Shown here piece by piece: positions 1 through 8,463 of a stretch of 64,000 nucleotides of DNA. This DNA comes from JBBPZA01 sp963728925 (lineage in GTDB: Bacteria; Actinomycetota; Thermoleophilia; Solirubrobacterales; Solirubrobacteraceae): assembly GCA_963728925.1 (NCBI GenBank), contig CAVSMB010000012.1:62001-126000 (forward strand). Reading direction: 5' to 3'. Each line of letters starts with the position of its first letter. Position 1 is the first letter of the stretch. The notes beneath the pieces are model-generated. The model was given only the letters and a program-made list of their open reading frames with translations. It did no database searches and was not told where the DNA came from. The translations under genes were made by a program, and so were the position numbers.

Positions 1-437
1 ACGACCTTCAGTCCGGCGGCGCCCGCGTACTTGGCCTCGTGGGCGTCTGAGTGCAGCTCCGGCGTGCGCACGTTGCCCCCGAACGGGGCGCGGATGACCA
101 TCGGCATCGGGTAGCGCCCCTGCGAGCGGAAGCGCATGCGCGCGACCTGTCCCTCGATCTGGTGGAAGGCCTGGCTGCCGAAGCCCAGGAACTGCAGCTC
201 GGGGACCGGGCGCAGGCCGCTGCAGGCCAGGCCGACCGCCGAGCCGACGATGACCGCCTCGGCCAGCGGCATGTCGACGACGCGGTCGGCGCCGAAGCGC
301 TCCTGCAGGCCCTCCGTCGCGCGGAAGACACCGCCGTTGACGCCGATGTCCTGGCCCAGGAGGACGACGCGCTCGTCGCGCTCCATCTCCTCGGCGAGGC
401 CCGAGCGGATCGCCTCGACCATGTTCATGACCGCCAT
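1..437 (-). CDS. 2-oxo acid dehydrogenase E1 component, beta subunit (partial)
   Basis: The gene starts with ATG at 437 and runs off the left edge, so only about 145 N-terminal residues are visible. The protein begins MAVMNMVEAIRSGL and contains GQDIGVNGGVFRAT and then RMPM-like segments typical of the beta subunit of branched-chain or pyruvate-type 2-oxo acid dehydrogenase E1. With the alpha subunit it forms the thiamine-diphosphate enzyme that decarboxylates a 2-oxo acid and passes the acyl group to E2. Its start overlaps the alpha stop by one base (TGATG), so translation is coupled. It is the last visible gene of the long operon. E2 and E3 are not in the window. Confidence 0.9.
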   Translation of the reverse strand, partial: MAVMNMVEAIRSGLAEEMERDERVVLLGQDIGVNGGVFRATEGLQERFGADRVVDMPLAEAVIVGSAVGLACSGLRPVPELQFLGFGSQAFHQIEGQVARMRFRSQGRYPMPMVIRAPFGGNVRTPELHSDAHEAKYAGAAGLKV

Positions 438-1507
438 CAGTCGCCGTCCTGCGTCGCCGACGCGCGCTGGCGCTCCACACGCGCGGGGGGATCGGCGTAG
501 ACGTGCCCGAAGAGGGCGTCCACCCCGGGCGCCGGCTCGCTCTCGACCTCGGCCACCGCGGCGTCGACCAGCCTCTTGGCCTCGGCCCGCTGCTCGCCCT
601 CAGAGGCCTCGTCGACGAGGCCGCGGTCGGCGAGGTGGCGCCGGACCCGGTCGACCGGGTCGAACCCACGCTGGCGCTCGAGCTCGACCGTGTCCACGTA
701 GCGGGTGGGGTCGTCGGAGGTGTTGTGCGGGCCCATCCGGTAGGTGCGGGCCTCGATGAGCGTCGGCCCCTCGCCCGCCCGCGCCCGGGCGACCGCCCGC
801 GCCGTGGCGTCGTGGACGGCGAAGAGGTCGTTGCCGTCGACGAGCTCGCCTCCGAACCCGTAGCCCGCCGCCCGAGCGGCGAAGCTCGGGGTGGCGCTCT
901 GCTTGGCGACCGGGGTGGAGATCGCCCAGCCGTTGTTCTTGAGCACGAAGACCACCGGCGCCCGGCGGACCCCGGCGAGGTTCATCGCCTCGTGAGCGTC
1001 GCCCTCCGACGAGGCGCCCTCGCCGAAGTAGACGATCACGACGCCGTCGGAGCCCTGGTGACGCAGACCCCACGCAAGGCCGACCGCGTGGGGGATCTGG
1101 GCGGCCAGCGAGATCTGGTACGGGAGGACGCGGACGCCCTCGCCCATGTCGTTGCCGGCCGGGTTGCCGACGAAGTACTGCAGCGCCTTGCGCAGGGTGT
1201 AGCCCTGGCGCAGCATCGCGGGCAGCTCGCGGTACTGGGGGACGACCCAGTCGCGCTCGGGGTCGAGCGCCCAGGCGCTACCGATGACGGCGGCCTCCTC
1301 GCCGTTGACCGTCGAGAAGGTGCCCAGCCGGCCCTGGCGCTGGAGCGAGAACGCGCGCTCGTCGAAGGTCCGCGAGAGCAGCATCGCGCGCCACGCGGAG
1401 AGCAGCGCCTCGTCGTCCATCGCAGGGGTGTAGCCCTCCGCCAATGTGCCGTCCGGCAACAGCACGCGGTGGGGCTCGGGAAGGTGGGCGGGGCTCTGGG
1501 TGATCAT
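437..1507 (-). CDS. 2-oxo acid dehydrogenase E1 component, alpha subunit
   Basis: This is the ThDP-binding alpha subunit of a 2-oxo acid dehydrogenase. The diagnostic ThDP/Mg motif GEGASSEGD lies at about residues 162-170, with the closing NN about 20 residues later, and the RYR-like N-terminal region is normal for the family. The length (about 356 aa) is usual. Two ATG codons are possible, at 1519 and 1507. I prefer 1507 because it gives the ATGA overlap with the preceding SDR stop that is common in this window. The 12 bases before it form half of a perfect 14-bp palindrome (1506-1519), so a regulator may also act here. The substrate class is not decided by sequence; a branched-chain 2-oxo acid is the default guess. 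Confidence 0.9.
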   Translation of the reverse strand: MITQSPAHLPEPHRVLLPDGTLAEGYTPAMDDEALLSAWRAMLLSRTFDERAFSLQRQGRLGTFSTVNGEEAAVIGSAWALDPERDWVVPQYRELPAMLRQGYTLRKALQYFVGNPAGNDMGEGVRVLPYQISLAAQIPHAVGLAWGLRHQGSDGVVIVYFGEGASSEGDAHEAMNLAGVRRAPVVFVLKNNGWAISTPVAKQSATPSFAARAAGYGFGGELVDGNDLFAVHDATARAVARARAGEGPTLIEARTYRMGPHNTSDDPTRYVDTVELERQRGFDPVDRVRRHLADRGLVDEASEGEQRAEAKRLVDAAVAEVESEPAPGVDALFGHVYADPPARVERQRASATQDGD

Positions 1508-2295
1508 GGATGCATCCATCCTCCATCACCGACCCACCCGCCGTCCACCAGGACGCTCGACCCGCTGATGTAGGACGCCTCATCGCCGGCCAGGAACGCG
1601 ATGACGCGGGCGACCTCCTCGGGCTCGGCCAGGCGCCGCAGCGGAGTCCGGGCGGCCACGTCCTCGCGCGTGAAGCCTCCGGCGGCCATCGATGCGGCCA
1701 GCAGGTCGGTGGCCACGTAGGCCGGTGCGACGGAGACGACCCGGATGCCGCGCGGCGACCATTCGGCCGCCAGCGTCTTGGTCAGGCCCTCCAGGCCGTG
1801 CTTCGCTGCGCTGTAGGCGGCGCGCCGCGCGAGGCCGACGTGCCCGGTCAGCGAGGAGACGTTGACGATGACCCCGCGCCCGGCGGCGAGCATGACCCGG
1901 CCCGCCGCCGCCGCGCACGCGAAGGGCGTCACGAGGTCGAGCTCGACGATCCGCCGAAAGTCCTCGGGCGCGAGCGTCTCGGAGGCGGCGACCTGGCCGG
2001 CGCCTGCGTTGTTGACGAGGATGTCCAGGCGGCCGAACTCGCGCGTGGCCCCCTGCACGAGCGCCTCGGCCGCGCCGGCTTCGGTGAGCTCGACCGCCAT
2101 GCCGACGGCGCGGCCGCCGGCGGCAGGGAGGGACTCCGCCGCAGCGGCCGCGCGTGCCGGGTCACGCGAGGTGACGAGGACGCTCGCGCCGCGCCTCGCC
2201 AGCTCGGCGGCCGTCGCGCGGCCGATGCCGGAGGACGACCCGGTCACGACGGCCGCGCGGCCGGCCAGCGATGGAGAGACTGTGTCGCTGCTCAG
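1504..2295 (-). CDS. SDR-family NAD(P)-dependent oxidoreductase
   Basis: This is a classical short-chain dehydrogenase/reductase. It has the glycine-rich cofactor loop TGSSSGIG, the NNAG motif, the catalytic Ser-Tyr-Lys set (SSLTG, YSAAK) and the C-terminal VDGGW. It would oxidise an alcohol or reduce a ketone with NAD(P)H. The first standard start (GTG at 2247) falls inside the first beta strand and would delete residues needed for the Rossmann fold. The frame continues upstream as LSSDTVSPSLAGRAAVV to a CTG at 2295, which lies 9 bases after the preceding stop and follows a GAGGATC stretch. I therefore place the start at CTG 2295. Confidence 0.85.
   Translation of the reverse strand: MSSDTVSPSLAGRAAVVTGSSSGIGRATAAELARRGASVLVTSRDPARAAAAAESLPAAGGRAVGMAVELTEAGAAEALVQGATREFGRLDILVNNAGAGQVAASETLAPEDFRRIVELDLVTPFACAAAAGRVMLAAGRGVIVNVSSLTGHVGLARRAAYSAAKHGLEGLTKTLAAEWSPRGIRVVSVAPAYVATDLLAASMAAGGFTREDVAARTPLRRLAEPEEVARVIAFLAGDEASYISGSSVLVDGGWVGDGGWMHP
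1506..1519. promoter_or_regulatory. Perfect 14-bp palindrome at the SDR/E1-alpha junction
   Basis: ATGGATGCATCCAT reads the same on both strands. It contains the TGCAT-CC-AT core seen at the promoters near 12.15, 20.13 and 22.18 kb. Here it lies inside the operon, covering the end of the SDR gene and the E1-alpha start. I see no convincing -10 element just upstream, so it may be an internal regulator site or a coincidence of coding sequence. Confidence 0.45.
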
Positions 2296-2304
2296 GGGCG
2301 ATCC

Positions 2305-3195
2305 TCAGGTGGCCGACGCCGTCGCCGCCGTCGCCTGCTCGAAGGCCGATGAGAGCGGCCCGGGGTACTCGTCGTTGGGGAGCAAAGGCCCGGGCACGGA
2401 GTCGAGCAGCCGGCCGACGACGCGACCGTGCTCGACGACGGCCGGGCGGTCGTGGACCGGGAGCACGAAGCGCCCCGAGTTCAGCGCCTTGCGGATCGCC
2501 GCCTTCTCGCCGCGCTTGGACCCGCCGTGGTTGCCGGTGACCGCCGGGTCCTGTTCTCCGACCTGCAGGTGCGGGTTGTTGAGCTGGTTGACCACGTCGT
2601 AGATGACGTCGCCGCATATGCAGGCCGTGCCCTCGTCGGTGTCGACGAGGACGTTCATCGAGCCCTCGGTGTGGCCGCCGGCGACCTGGCAGCGCACGCC
2701 GGGGATGATCTCCTCCTCGGCCACGATCTCGAGGTCGAGCAACCGCAGGGCGCCCGGGTGGTGCAGTCGGTCGACGAGGTGCTTCATGTAGGGCGCCGGA
2801 TACTGCTCGCCCATGAGCCCGGAGACGGAGTACTCGAGCTCGCGCCGGTTGATCACGACGGTCGTCCCGTCCATCGGGAACTGGTCGTCGTAGCCGGCGT
2901 GGTCGATGTGCAGGTGGGTGTGGAGGATGTAGCGGACGTCCTCCTTGGCCAGGCCGTGCTTCTCGAGCTGGGCGTCCATCCCCTGGCCGTCGCGCCACCA
3001 GCCCTTCATGCCGAGGTTCCCCATGATCTCCGGATCGCTGAAGCCGGTGTCGACGACGACCGGCGCCTCGCCGCCCGTGATGAGGAAGCCGAACGTCGGG
3101 ACCTGGATCGCCGTCCCCGGCGAGAGCGCGAGCACGAGGAAGCTCGTGTCGAGCTCGATGTCCCCGAGGTCGAGGACCTTGACTTCGAGACCCAT
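2305..3195 (-). CDS. Metallo-beta-lactamase-fold hydrolase (lactonase-like)
   Basis: The signature zinc motif HTHLHIDH (residues about 92-99) and later metal ligands (GGHTEGS, CGDVIYD, PVHDRP) place this 296-aa protein in the metallo-beta-lactamase superfamily. Within it, it is closest in layout to N-acyl-homoserine-lactone lactonases. Its role here is probably hydrolysis of a lactone or thioester intermediate of the operon's pathway rather than quorum quenching, but that is inference from context. The start ATG at 3195 has a good Shine-Dalgarno (GGAGGTAG). There is no signal peptide, so it is expected in the cytoplasm. Confidence 0.85.
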   Translation of the reverse strand: MGLEVKVLDLGDIELDTSFLVLALSPGTAIQVPTFGFLITGGEAPVVVDTGFSDPEIMGNLGMKGWWRDGQGMDAQLEKHGLAKEDVRYILHTHLHIDHAGYDDQFPMDGTTVVINRRELEYSVSGLMGEQYPAPYMKHLVDRLHHPGALRLLDLEIVAEEEIIPGVRCQVAGGHTEGSMNVLVDTDEGTACICGDVIYDVVNQLNNPHLQVGEQDPAVTGNHGGSKRGEKAAIRKALNSGRFVLPVHDRPAVVEHGRVVGRLLDSVPGPLLPNDEYPGPLSSAFEQATAATASAT

Positions 3196-3277
3196 TGCTA
3201 CCTCCTGAAGTTGACGTCGACCCGAGATGGTCGGCCACGCCGGCGGCGAGCGCCATCGCGCGTTCGGACGAGGCGCC

Positions 3278-4348
3278 TCACGCGAGCAGGCCGCGGTCGC
3301 GGGCGGCGCGCACCGCCTCGCCGCGCGAGGTTGCCCCGAGCTTGCGGAAGAGGTTGCGGGCGTGGGTCTTCGCGGTCGCCTCGGTGATCCCGAGACGGCG
3401 CGCGACCTGCTTGAACCGCAGGCCCTCGTCGAGCGCTCCGACGAGCTCGCGCTCGCGAGGGGTCAGCCGCTCACCGGGGGGCGGGGCATCGGGCAGGACC
3501 GTCCTGCCGCCGCGCACGGCGCACAACGCTCCCGGGAGCATGAACGGGACCTCGCGCCGCGGCACGTAGGCCGCCGCGCCGGCGAGCAGGGCGGCGCGCA
3601 GGCTCTCGTCGGAGTCTTGGGAGGCGACGACGAGCAGCGGCGCGTCCAGCTCGGCGTGCCGGAGCACCTCCACCACCTCGTCGACGGAGCGCCCGCCGAG
3701 GTGGTCGTCGCACACGAGCAGGTCGGGGTCGCGACGGCGGACCTCCTGCAGCGCGGCCTCGAGCGTGGTCGCCACCTCGGCCTGCGCGCCGACGCTGCGC
3801 TCCACGAGTCGCGCGATGCCGCCCGCGGCCAGCGGGTCGCCTCCGCAGACGAGCACGGACGGCGGCGGCAGCGCGGGTGCGTGCTCCTCGAGCCCTCCCG
3901 AGAGGACCGCCGCCACCTCGCCGAGCAGGTCTGGCGCCGCCGTCATGTCGGCCCGGCGCGCCGACGCCGACAGCGAGACGGCGCCGATCGCGCGGCCGTC
4001 GCGGCGGATCGGCGCAGAGCAGCCCGAGTGGAAGCCCGAGGCGAGCACCACGCCGTCGAGCGGAAGCGTGAAGTCGCGCGAGCGGTCGAAGTCGGGCTCC
4101 TTGAAGGCGCGCCCCTCGGCGGCGGCGGCGAAGTACGAGCACGTGCTGACCGGAAGGCTCGTCCCCGGCTCGAGCAGGGGGGCGCCGGCGCTGGCCACGA
4201 TCATGAAGCGGGCGGAGGGCTCGTCGATGCGCGAGATCGAGACCCGGTCGACGTCGAAGGCCCGGCGCAACGCGCCCGCCGCGGCGCGGAGCCCGTCCGG
4301 CCCTGGGTGCAGGCTCTCGGCGACCGCGCTCACGAGCGTCTGGGTCAC
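3278..4348 (-). CDS. LuxR-family regulator with GAF domain and degenerate receiver
   Basis: This 356-aa protein has three parts. An N-terminal GAF-like sensor spans about residues 10-150, with a conserved SGFHSGCSAPI stretch. A receiver-like region spans about 165-285, with an acidic pair in VCDDHLGG but Arg where response regulators usually carry the conserved Lys (YVPRRE). A LuxR-type helix-turn-helix is at the C-terminus (LTPRERELVGALDEG, then VARRLGITEATAKTH). It is transcribed inside the catabolic operon between the cupin and the lactonase-like gene. It may sense a pathway compound through the GAF domain and act without phosphorylation. Its target is unknown. Confidence 0.85.
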   Translation of the reverse strand: MTQTLVSAVAESLHPGPDGLRAAAGALRRAFDVDRVSISRIDEPSARFMIVASAGAPLLEPGTSLPVSTCSYFAAAAEGRAFKEPDFDRSRDFTLPLDGVVLASGFHSGCSAPIRRDGRAIGAVSLSASARRADMTAAPDLLGEVAAVLSGGLEEHAPALPPPSVLVCGGDPLAAGGIARLVERSVGAQAEVATTLEAALQEVRRRDPDLLVCDDHLGGRSVDEVVEVLRHAELDAPLLVVASQDSDESLRAALLAGAAAYVPRREVPFMLPGALCAVRGGRTVLPDAPPPGERLTPRERELVGALDEGLRFKQVARRLGITEATAKTHARNLFRKLGATSRGEAVRAARDRGLLA

Positions 4349-4367
4349 CCCTTCAGTATGCCCCGGT

Positions 4368-4766
4368 TCACCGCAACGAGGCCCAGGGCTCCTCCTGGAA
4401 GACGTCGATCACCGAGTACCCGTCGTCGCCGGCGGTCGGCGTGAGGATGACCGAGAGCTTCGCGTCGGTGTCCCCGACGGTGAACGACGCGTGCACGACG
4501 TCGGTCGGGATGTAGACCGCCTCGCCGGGCCCGAGCTCCTGCTTCTCCTGCTCGAGCCACTGCTCGATGCGCCCCTCGCGCACCCAGATGATCTCCTCCT
4601 GCTCGGGGTGGCGGTGGAACGGGTGGCCCTGGCCCGGCGAGAGCTTGACGTCCATGACGCAGAGCCCGGTCGAGCCGGTCAGCGACGGCCGCGCAACCCA
4701 GCCGCTCTCGCCCCAGTCGAACGTGTCGCGCTCGATGTCGGCGCTGGTGATGAACCTGCCAGTCAT
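4368..4766 (-). CDS. Cupin-domain protein
   Basis: This is a single-domain cupin of 132 aa. The metal-binding first motif is visible as HPFHRHPEQEE, followed by GPGEAVYIPTDVVHA for the second motif. Such small cupins can be isomerases, dioxygenases or ligand-binding proteins, and nothing here decides which. The ATG start at 4766 overlaps the stop of the TIM-barrel gene by 4 bases (ATGA), showing tight coupling in the operon. Eight other cupin-like genes or remnants occur in this window; this one is distinct from them in sequence. Confidence 0.85.
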   Translation of the reverse strand: MTGRFITSADIERDTFDWGESGWVARPSLTGSTGLCVMDVKLSPGQGHPFHRHPEQEEIIWVREGRIEQWLEQEKQELGPGEAVYIPTDVVHASFTVGDTDAKLSVILTPTAGDDGYSVIDVFQEEPWASLR

Positions 4767-5596
4767 GACGTCTCCTGGATCGGAATTGACTTGAAGCGCT
4801 TCATGTTCTCGGTCATCGCGATCTCGGTCGGGAGGCGCTCCATGCTCGAGGCGCCGAAGAAGCCGACGATCCCGGTCGTGCGCTCGATGACCTGCTGCGC
4901 GTCGTCGGGCTCGGCGATCGGCCCGCCGTGGCACAGGCACAGGATGTCCGGGTTCACGGCCTTGGCGGCGTCGTGCAGCGCCTGGACGCGCTCGATCGCC
5001 TCCTCCAGGGTCACGCCCGTCTGCGCCCCGATGCTGCCGCCGGTCGTCAGGCCCATGTGGGGGACCAGCACGTCCGCGCCGGCCTCGGCCATGGCGCGCG
5101 CCTCGTCCTCGGTGAACACGTAGGGCGCGGTGAGCAGGTCGAGCTCGTGGGCCGTGCGGATCATGTCGACCTCGAGGCCGTAGCCCATGCCGGTCTCCTC
5201 CAGGTTGGCGCGGAAGGTGCCGTCCATGAGCCCGACGGTGGGGAAGTTCTGGACGCCGGTGAAGCCGGTGCGCCGTACCTCCTCGAGGAAGACGGGCATG
5301 AGCCGGAACGGGTCGGTGCCGCAGACCCCGGCGAGCACCGGCGTGTCGGCGACGACCGGGAGCACCTCGCGGGCCATGTCCATGACGATCGCGTTGGCGT
5401 CGCCGTAGGGCAGCAGGCCGGCCATCGAGCCGCGGCCCGCCATCCGGTAGCGCCCGGAGTTGTAGATGATGATCAGGTCCGCGCCGCCGGCCTCCGCGCA
5501 CTTGGCCGACAGGCCGGTGCCCGCGCCGGCGCCGATGATCGGGCTCGCACTCCCGACCTGGGCCCGCAGGCGCGCGAGGGCCTCCTCGCGTGTCAT
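4763..5596 (-). CDS. PEP-hydrolase-like TIM-barrel protein (Tm-1 C-terminal domain family)
   Basis: The 277-aa product has the layout of the phosphoenolpyruvate hydrolase-like TIM-barrel family: an N-terminal GAGAGTGLSAK segment, DLIIIYNSGRYRMAG, GVCGTDPF, GVQNFPTVG and a late CHGGPI. In plants this domain is fused to the Tm-1 ATP-binding domain, and here the two are separate neighbouring genes. The biochemical reaction of bacterial members is not settled. The start is ATG at 5596; a GTG at 5629 is also open but lacks a better ribosome site. It lies downstream of the Tm-1-like gene and overlaps the cupin gene by 4 bases. Confidence 0.85.
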   Translation of the reverse strand: MTREEALARLRAQVGSASPIIGAGAGTGLSAKCAEAGGADLIIIYNSGRYRMAGRGSMAGLLPYGDANAIVMDMAREVLPVVADTPVLAGVCGTDPFRLMPVFLEEVRRTGFTGVQNFPTVGLMDGTFRANLEETGMGYGLEVDMIRTAHELDLLTAPYVFTEDEARAMAEAGADVLVPHMGLTTGGSIGAQTGVTLEEAIERVQALHDAAKAVNPDILCLCHGGPIAEPDDAQQVIERTTGIVGFFGASSMERLPTEIAMTENMKRFKSIPIQETS

Positions 5597-5649
5597 CGCC
5601 TCGCCCCACTCGTCATCGCGCCTCCGCACCGATCATCGCGCCCCCACCG

Positions 5650-6870
5650 TCATCCCGCCTCCTGGACGAGCTCATGCAGGCGGTCGGCCATCGCGGTGGC
5701 GAAGGCGCGATCGTTCACGTCGGCATCGAGCTCGCGCACTTCGACCCTCTCGCGGTCGACGCCCTCGCGCAGCGCGGCGAAGAGGGCCTCGTCGGCCTGC
5801 GCGTCGTGGAACGGCTGCCCCTCGACGGCGATCGCCGAGACGCCGCCGAGCGGGACGAAGAGGGCGGTGGGCGAGCCCGCCCCGTTGAGCTTGGAGGCGA
5901 TCCGCCGCCCCAGCTCGGCGTTCTCCTCGCGCGTGGTGCGCATGAGGGTGATGGTCGGGTTGTGGACGTAGAGGTTGCGGTCTGCGAAGCGCTCGGGAAC
6001 GGTGTCCTCGGGCCCGAAGTTCACCATGTCCAGCGCGCCGAGCGAGACGACCTGCGGGATCCCCGCGGCGCCCGCCGCCTCGAGCCGGTCCGGGCCTGCC
6101 GAGAGCACGCCACCGACCAGGTCGTCGGCCAGCTCGGTCGTGGTCAGGTCGAGCACGCCCGCGAGATAGCCGCCCGTCGCGAGCGCCTCCATCGACTGGC
6201 CGCCCGTGCCCGTGGCGTGGAAGACGAGCACTTCGTAGCGCTCCTCGAGCCGCTCGCGCGCGTGCGTCACGGCTTGCGTCGTCACGCCGAACATCGTTGC
6301 GCCGATGAGCGGCTTCTCCTCCGAGGCGGCGGGGGCGGCGGCCTTGGCCATCCCGGCGATCGCCCCGGCGGCGTTGGCGAGGATCTGCGACGAGATCTGG
6401 TTGATCCCGGCGATGTCGACGACCGAGTACATCATCGTGACGTCCTTGGCCCCGACGTAGGGTCGGGTGTCGCCGGAGGCCACGGTCGAGACGATCAGCT
6501 TCGGCACGCCGACCGGCAGGTCGCGCATCGCCGCAGCGGCGATCGAGGAGTTCCCCGAGCCGCCGACGGCGGCGGCGCCCTGGAGTCGCCCCTCGTCGTG
6601 GAGACGGCCGACGACGACGCCGGCTCCGCGGCCCATCGCCTCGACCGCGCGCCCGCGGTCGGCCTCGGCGACGAGCGCGGCGTGGTCTGCGCCAGCGGCG
6701 GCCGCGACCTCCTCGCGCGACACGTCGGCAGCCACCTGCGGCTCGCCGAGCACCCCGGCGTCGACGAGCAGGACCTGCGCCCCCGCCTCGCGAATGCGCT
6801 CGGCCAGGAACGCGTACTCGTGGCCCTTGGTGTCGAGCGTGCCGACGAGGACGACGGTCGGGTTGGCCAT
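5650..6870 (-). CDS. Tm-1-like ATP-binding protein (UPF0261 family)
   Basis: This 406-aa protein matches the UPF0261/Tm-1-like ATP-binding family. It opens VVLVGTLDTKGHEYAFL, has a central GGSGNSS and VPKLIVSTVASGDT region and a FHATGTGGQSMEAL segment. The family is usually paired with the PEP-hydrolase-like barrel encoded just downstream, and the tomato virus-resistance protein Tm-1 is a fusion of the two. The bacterial function is undefined. Its position directly after livF, 3 bases beyond the livF stop, ties it to whatever compound the Liv transporter imports. Confidence 0.9.
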   Translation of the reverse strand: MANPTVVLVGTLDTKGHEYAFLAERIREAGAQVLLVDAGVLGEPQVAADVSREEVAAAAGADHAALVAEADRGRAVEAMGRGAGVVVGRLHDEGRLQGAAAVGGSGNSSIAAAAMRDLPVGVPKLIVSTVASGDTRPYVGAKDVTMMYSVVDIAGINQISSQILANAAGAIAGMAKAAAPAASEEKPLIGATMFGVTTQAVTHARERLEERYEVLVFHATGTGGQSMEALATGGYLAGVLDLTTTELADDLVGGVLSAGPDRLEAAGAAGIPQVVSLGALDMVNFGPEDTVPERFADRNLYVHNPTITLMRTTREENAELGRRIASKLNGAGSPTALFVPLGGVSAIAVEGQPFHDAQADEALFAALREGVDRERVEVRELDADVNDRAFATAMADRLHELVQEAG

Positions 6871-6873
6871 GGC

Positions 6874-7668
6874 TCAGCCGCGCTCGACGCCGAGGAACCG
6901 GCGCTGGGCCTCCGGGTCGTTGACGAGCTCGGCCGCCGTCGTCTCGGTGAAGATCCGCCCCGCGACCATGACCAGCTGACGCTCGGCCAGCGTCGTCGCC
7001 ACCGCGAGGTTCTGCTCGACGACGAGGATCGCGAGCCCCTCGTCGGAGAGCCGGCGGAACGTCGCCGTGAGCATCTCGATGATCGCCGGGGCCAGCCCCT
7101 CGGACGGCTCGTCCATGATGAGCAGCTTCGGGTTGGTCAGCAGCGCCCGGCCGATGGCGAGCATCTGCTGCTCGCCGCCGGAGAGCTGCATACCGCCGTG
7201 CCGCTTGCGCTCGGCCAGGCGGGGGAAGAGCTCGTAGACCGCATCGGGCGTCCAGCGGCGCTCTCCGCGCCGAGGAGCGAGCATCCGCAGGTGCTCGTCG
7301 ACGGTCAGCGACTCGAAGAGCCGCCGGCCCTGGGGCACGTAGCCGATGCCTGAGCCGCCGATCTTGTACGACGCGCGTCCGACGCACTCCTGGCCGAGGA
7401 AGCGGACCGAGCCGCGGGTGGTCGCGGGGCGGATCTGCATGATCGCGTTGCACAGCGTCGTCTTGCCCATTCCGTTGCGCCCGATGATCGCCACCGGCTC
7501 GCTGCCCATCGTGAAGCTCACGCCCTGGAGCACGTGGGCCGGCCCGTAGAAGGCGTCGAGGTCGCGGACCTCGAGGAGCGTGGCGCCGTCCCAGTCGAGG
7601 TCTCCCTGGTCGGTGCTCACCTCGACCGACACGCCGGCCGTGTCGTCGCCGTCGGCCCGGGCGCTCAC
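6874..7668 (-). CDS. livF: Branched-chain amino acid-type ABC transporter ATPase LivF
   Basis: This is one of two ATPases of a HAAT-family importer. Walker A (GRNGMGKTT), the signature LSGGEQQM and Walker B LLIMDEPSEGLAP are all intact. The GLAPAIIEML continuation is characteristic of LivF. It energises uptake at the cytoplasmic face together with LivG, LivH, LivM and the lipoprotein encoded upstream. The start is GTG at 7668 and overlaps the livG stop by 4 bases. An N-terminal extension of about 25 residues rich in Asp precedes the core, so a later start is possible. Despite the name, many such systems carry amides, aromatic acids or other organic acids. Confidence 0.93.
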   Translation of the reverse strand: MSARADGDDTAGVSVEVSTDQGDLDWDGATLLEVRDLDAFYGPAHVLQGVSFTMGSEPVAIIGRNGMGKTTLCNAIMQIRPATTRGSVRFLGQECVGRASYKIGGSGIGYVPQGRRLFESLTVDEHLRMLAPRRGERRWTPDAVYELFPRLAERKRHGGMQLSGGEQQMLAIGRALLTNPKLLIMDEPSEGLAPAIIEMLTATFRRLSDEGLAILVVEQNLAVATTLAERQLVMVAGRIFTETTAAELVNDPEAQRRFLGVERG

Positions 7669-8456
7669 GACGTCGTGGCCTCGTCGTCGCCGACCCGGCC
7701 GCCCAGGTAGAGATCGTGGACGAGCTGGTTGCCGCGGATCTCGTCGGGCGTTCCCTCGACGATCTTCTCCCCGTCGTGCATCATCGTCACCTTCTCGGCC
7801 ACCCGCAGGGCGACGTCCATGTCGTGCTCGATGAGGATCAGCGTGATGCGCTTGTCGAGCTCGAGCAGCAGGTCGGTAAGGGCAATGCGCTCGCCGCGCG
7901 ACAGCCCCGAGGCGGGCTCGTCGAGGAGCATGAGCTTGGGATCGGCTGCACGAGCCATCCCGACCTCGAGCTGGCGCTGCTCGCCGTGGGACAGCTCGCC
8001 CACCAGCTCTCCGAGCTTGGGCGCCAGGCCGACGGCGCCGGCGAGCTCGCGCGCGCGCTCGCGAAGCTCGTCATCGGCGGCTCGCCGACGGAAGCGCCGG
8101 TGGCCGCGGCGTGTGCCGAGCACGGCGAGGTAGAGGTTGTCCTCGACGCTCAGCCCGAGGAAGAGCCGCGACTTCTGGTAGGTGCGGCCCATGCCCAGCC
8201 GTGCCCGGCCGGGCGCCGGGACCTCGCCGATGTCCTCGCCGAGGAAGAAGATCGAGCCCGACGTCGCGGGCATGTCGCCGGAGATGACGTTGAACAGCGT
8301 CGTCTTGCCGGCGCCGTTCGGGCCGAGGATCGCGCGGCGCTCGCCGTGCGCGACGTCCAAGTCGATGTCGCGCACGGCGTCAAGGCCGCCGAACCGCCGG
8401 CCGACCGCGCGCAGGCGCAGGATCGGCTCGGCGGATTCGGTGACTGCCTTCTCCAT
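7665..8456 (-). CDS. livG: Branched-chain amino acid-type ABC transporter ATPase LivG
   Basis: This is the second ATPase of the importer. Walker A GPNGAGKTT, signature LSHGEQRQLEV, Walker B LMLLDEPASGLS and the C-terminal HDMDVAL/GTPDEI region are typical of LivG. The length (263 aa) is normal. It follows the binding-protein gene by 7 bases and overlaps livF by 4. It should form a heterodimer with LivF under the LivH/LivM membrane pair. Confidence 0.93.
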   Translation of the reverse strand: MEKAVTESAEPILRLRAVGRRFGGLDAVRDIDLDVAHGERRAILGPNGAGKTTLFNVISGDMPATSGSIFFLGEDIGEVPAPGRARLGMGRTYQKSRLFLGLSVEDNLYLAVLGTRRGHRRFRRRAADDELRERARELAGAVGLAPKLGELVGELSHGEQRQLEVGMARAADPKLMLLDEPASGLSRGERIALTDLLLELDKRITLILIEHDMDVALRVAEKVTMMHDGEKIVEGTPDEIRGNQLVHDLYLGGRVGDDEATTS

Positions 8457-8463
8457 CCGGCCC

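Noticed and set aside
2428..3387. Long plus-strand frame opposite the metallo-beta-lactamase gene
   Set aside because: It is rich in Val, Asp, Arg and His as expected for the complement of a high-GC coding frame, and has no ribosome site. Many similar shadows in the window were dropped for the same reason.
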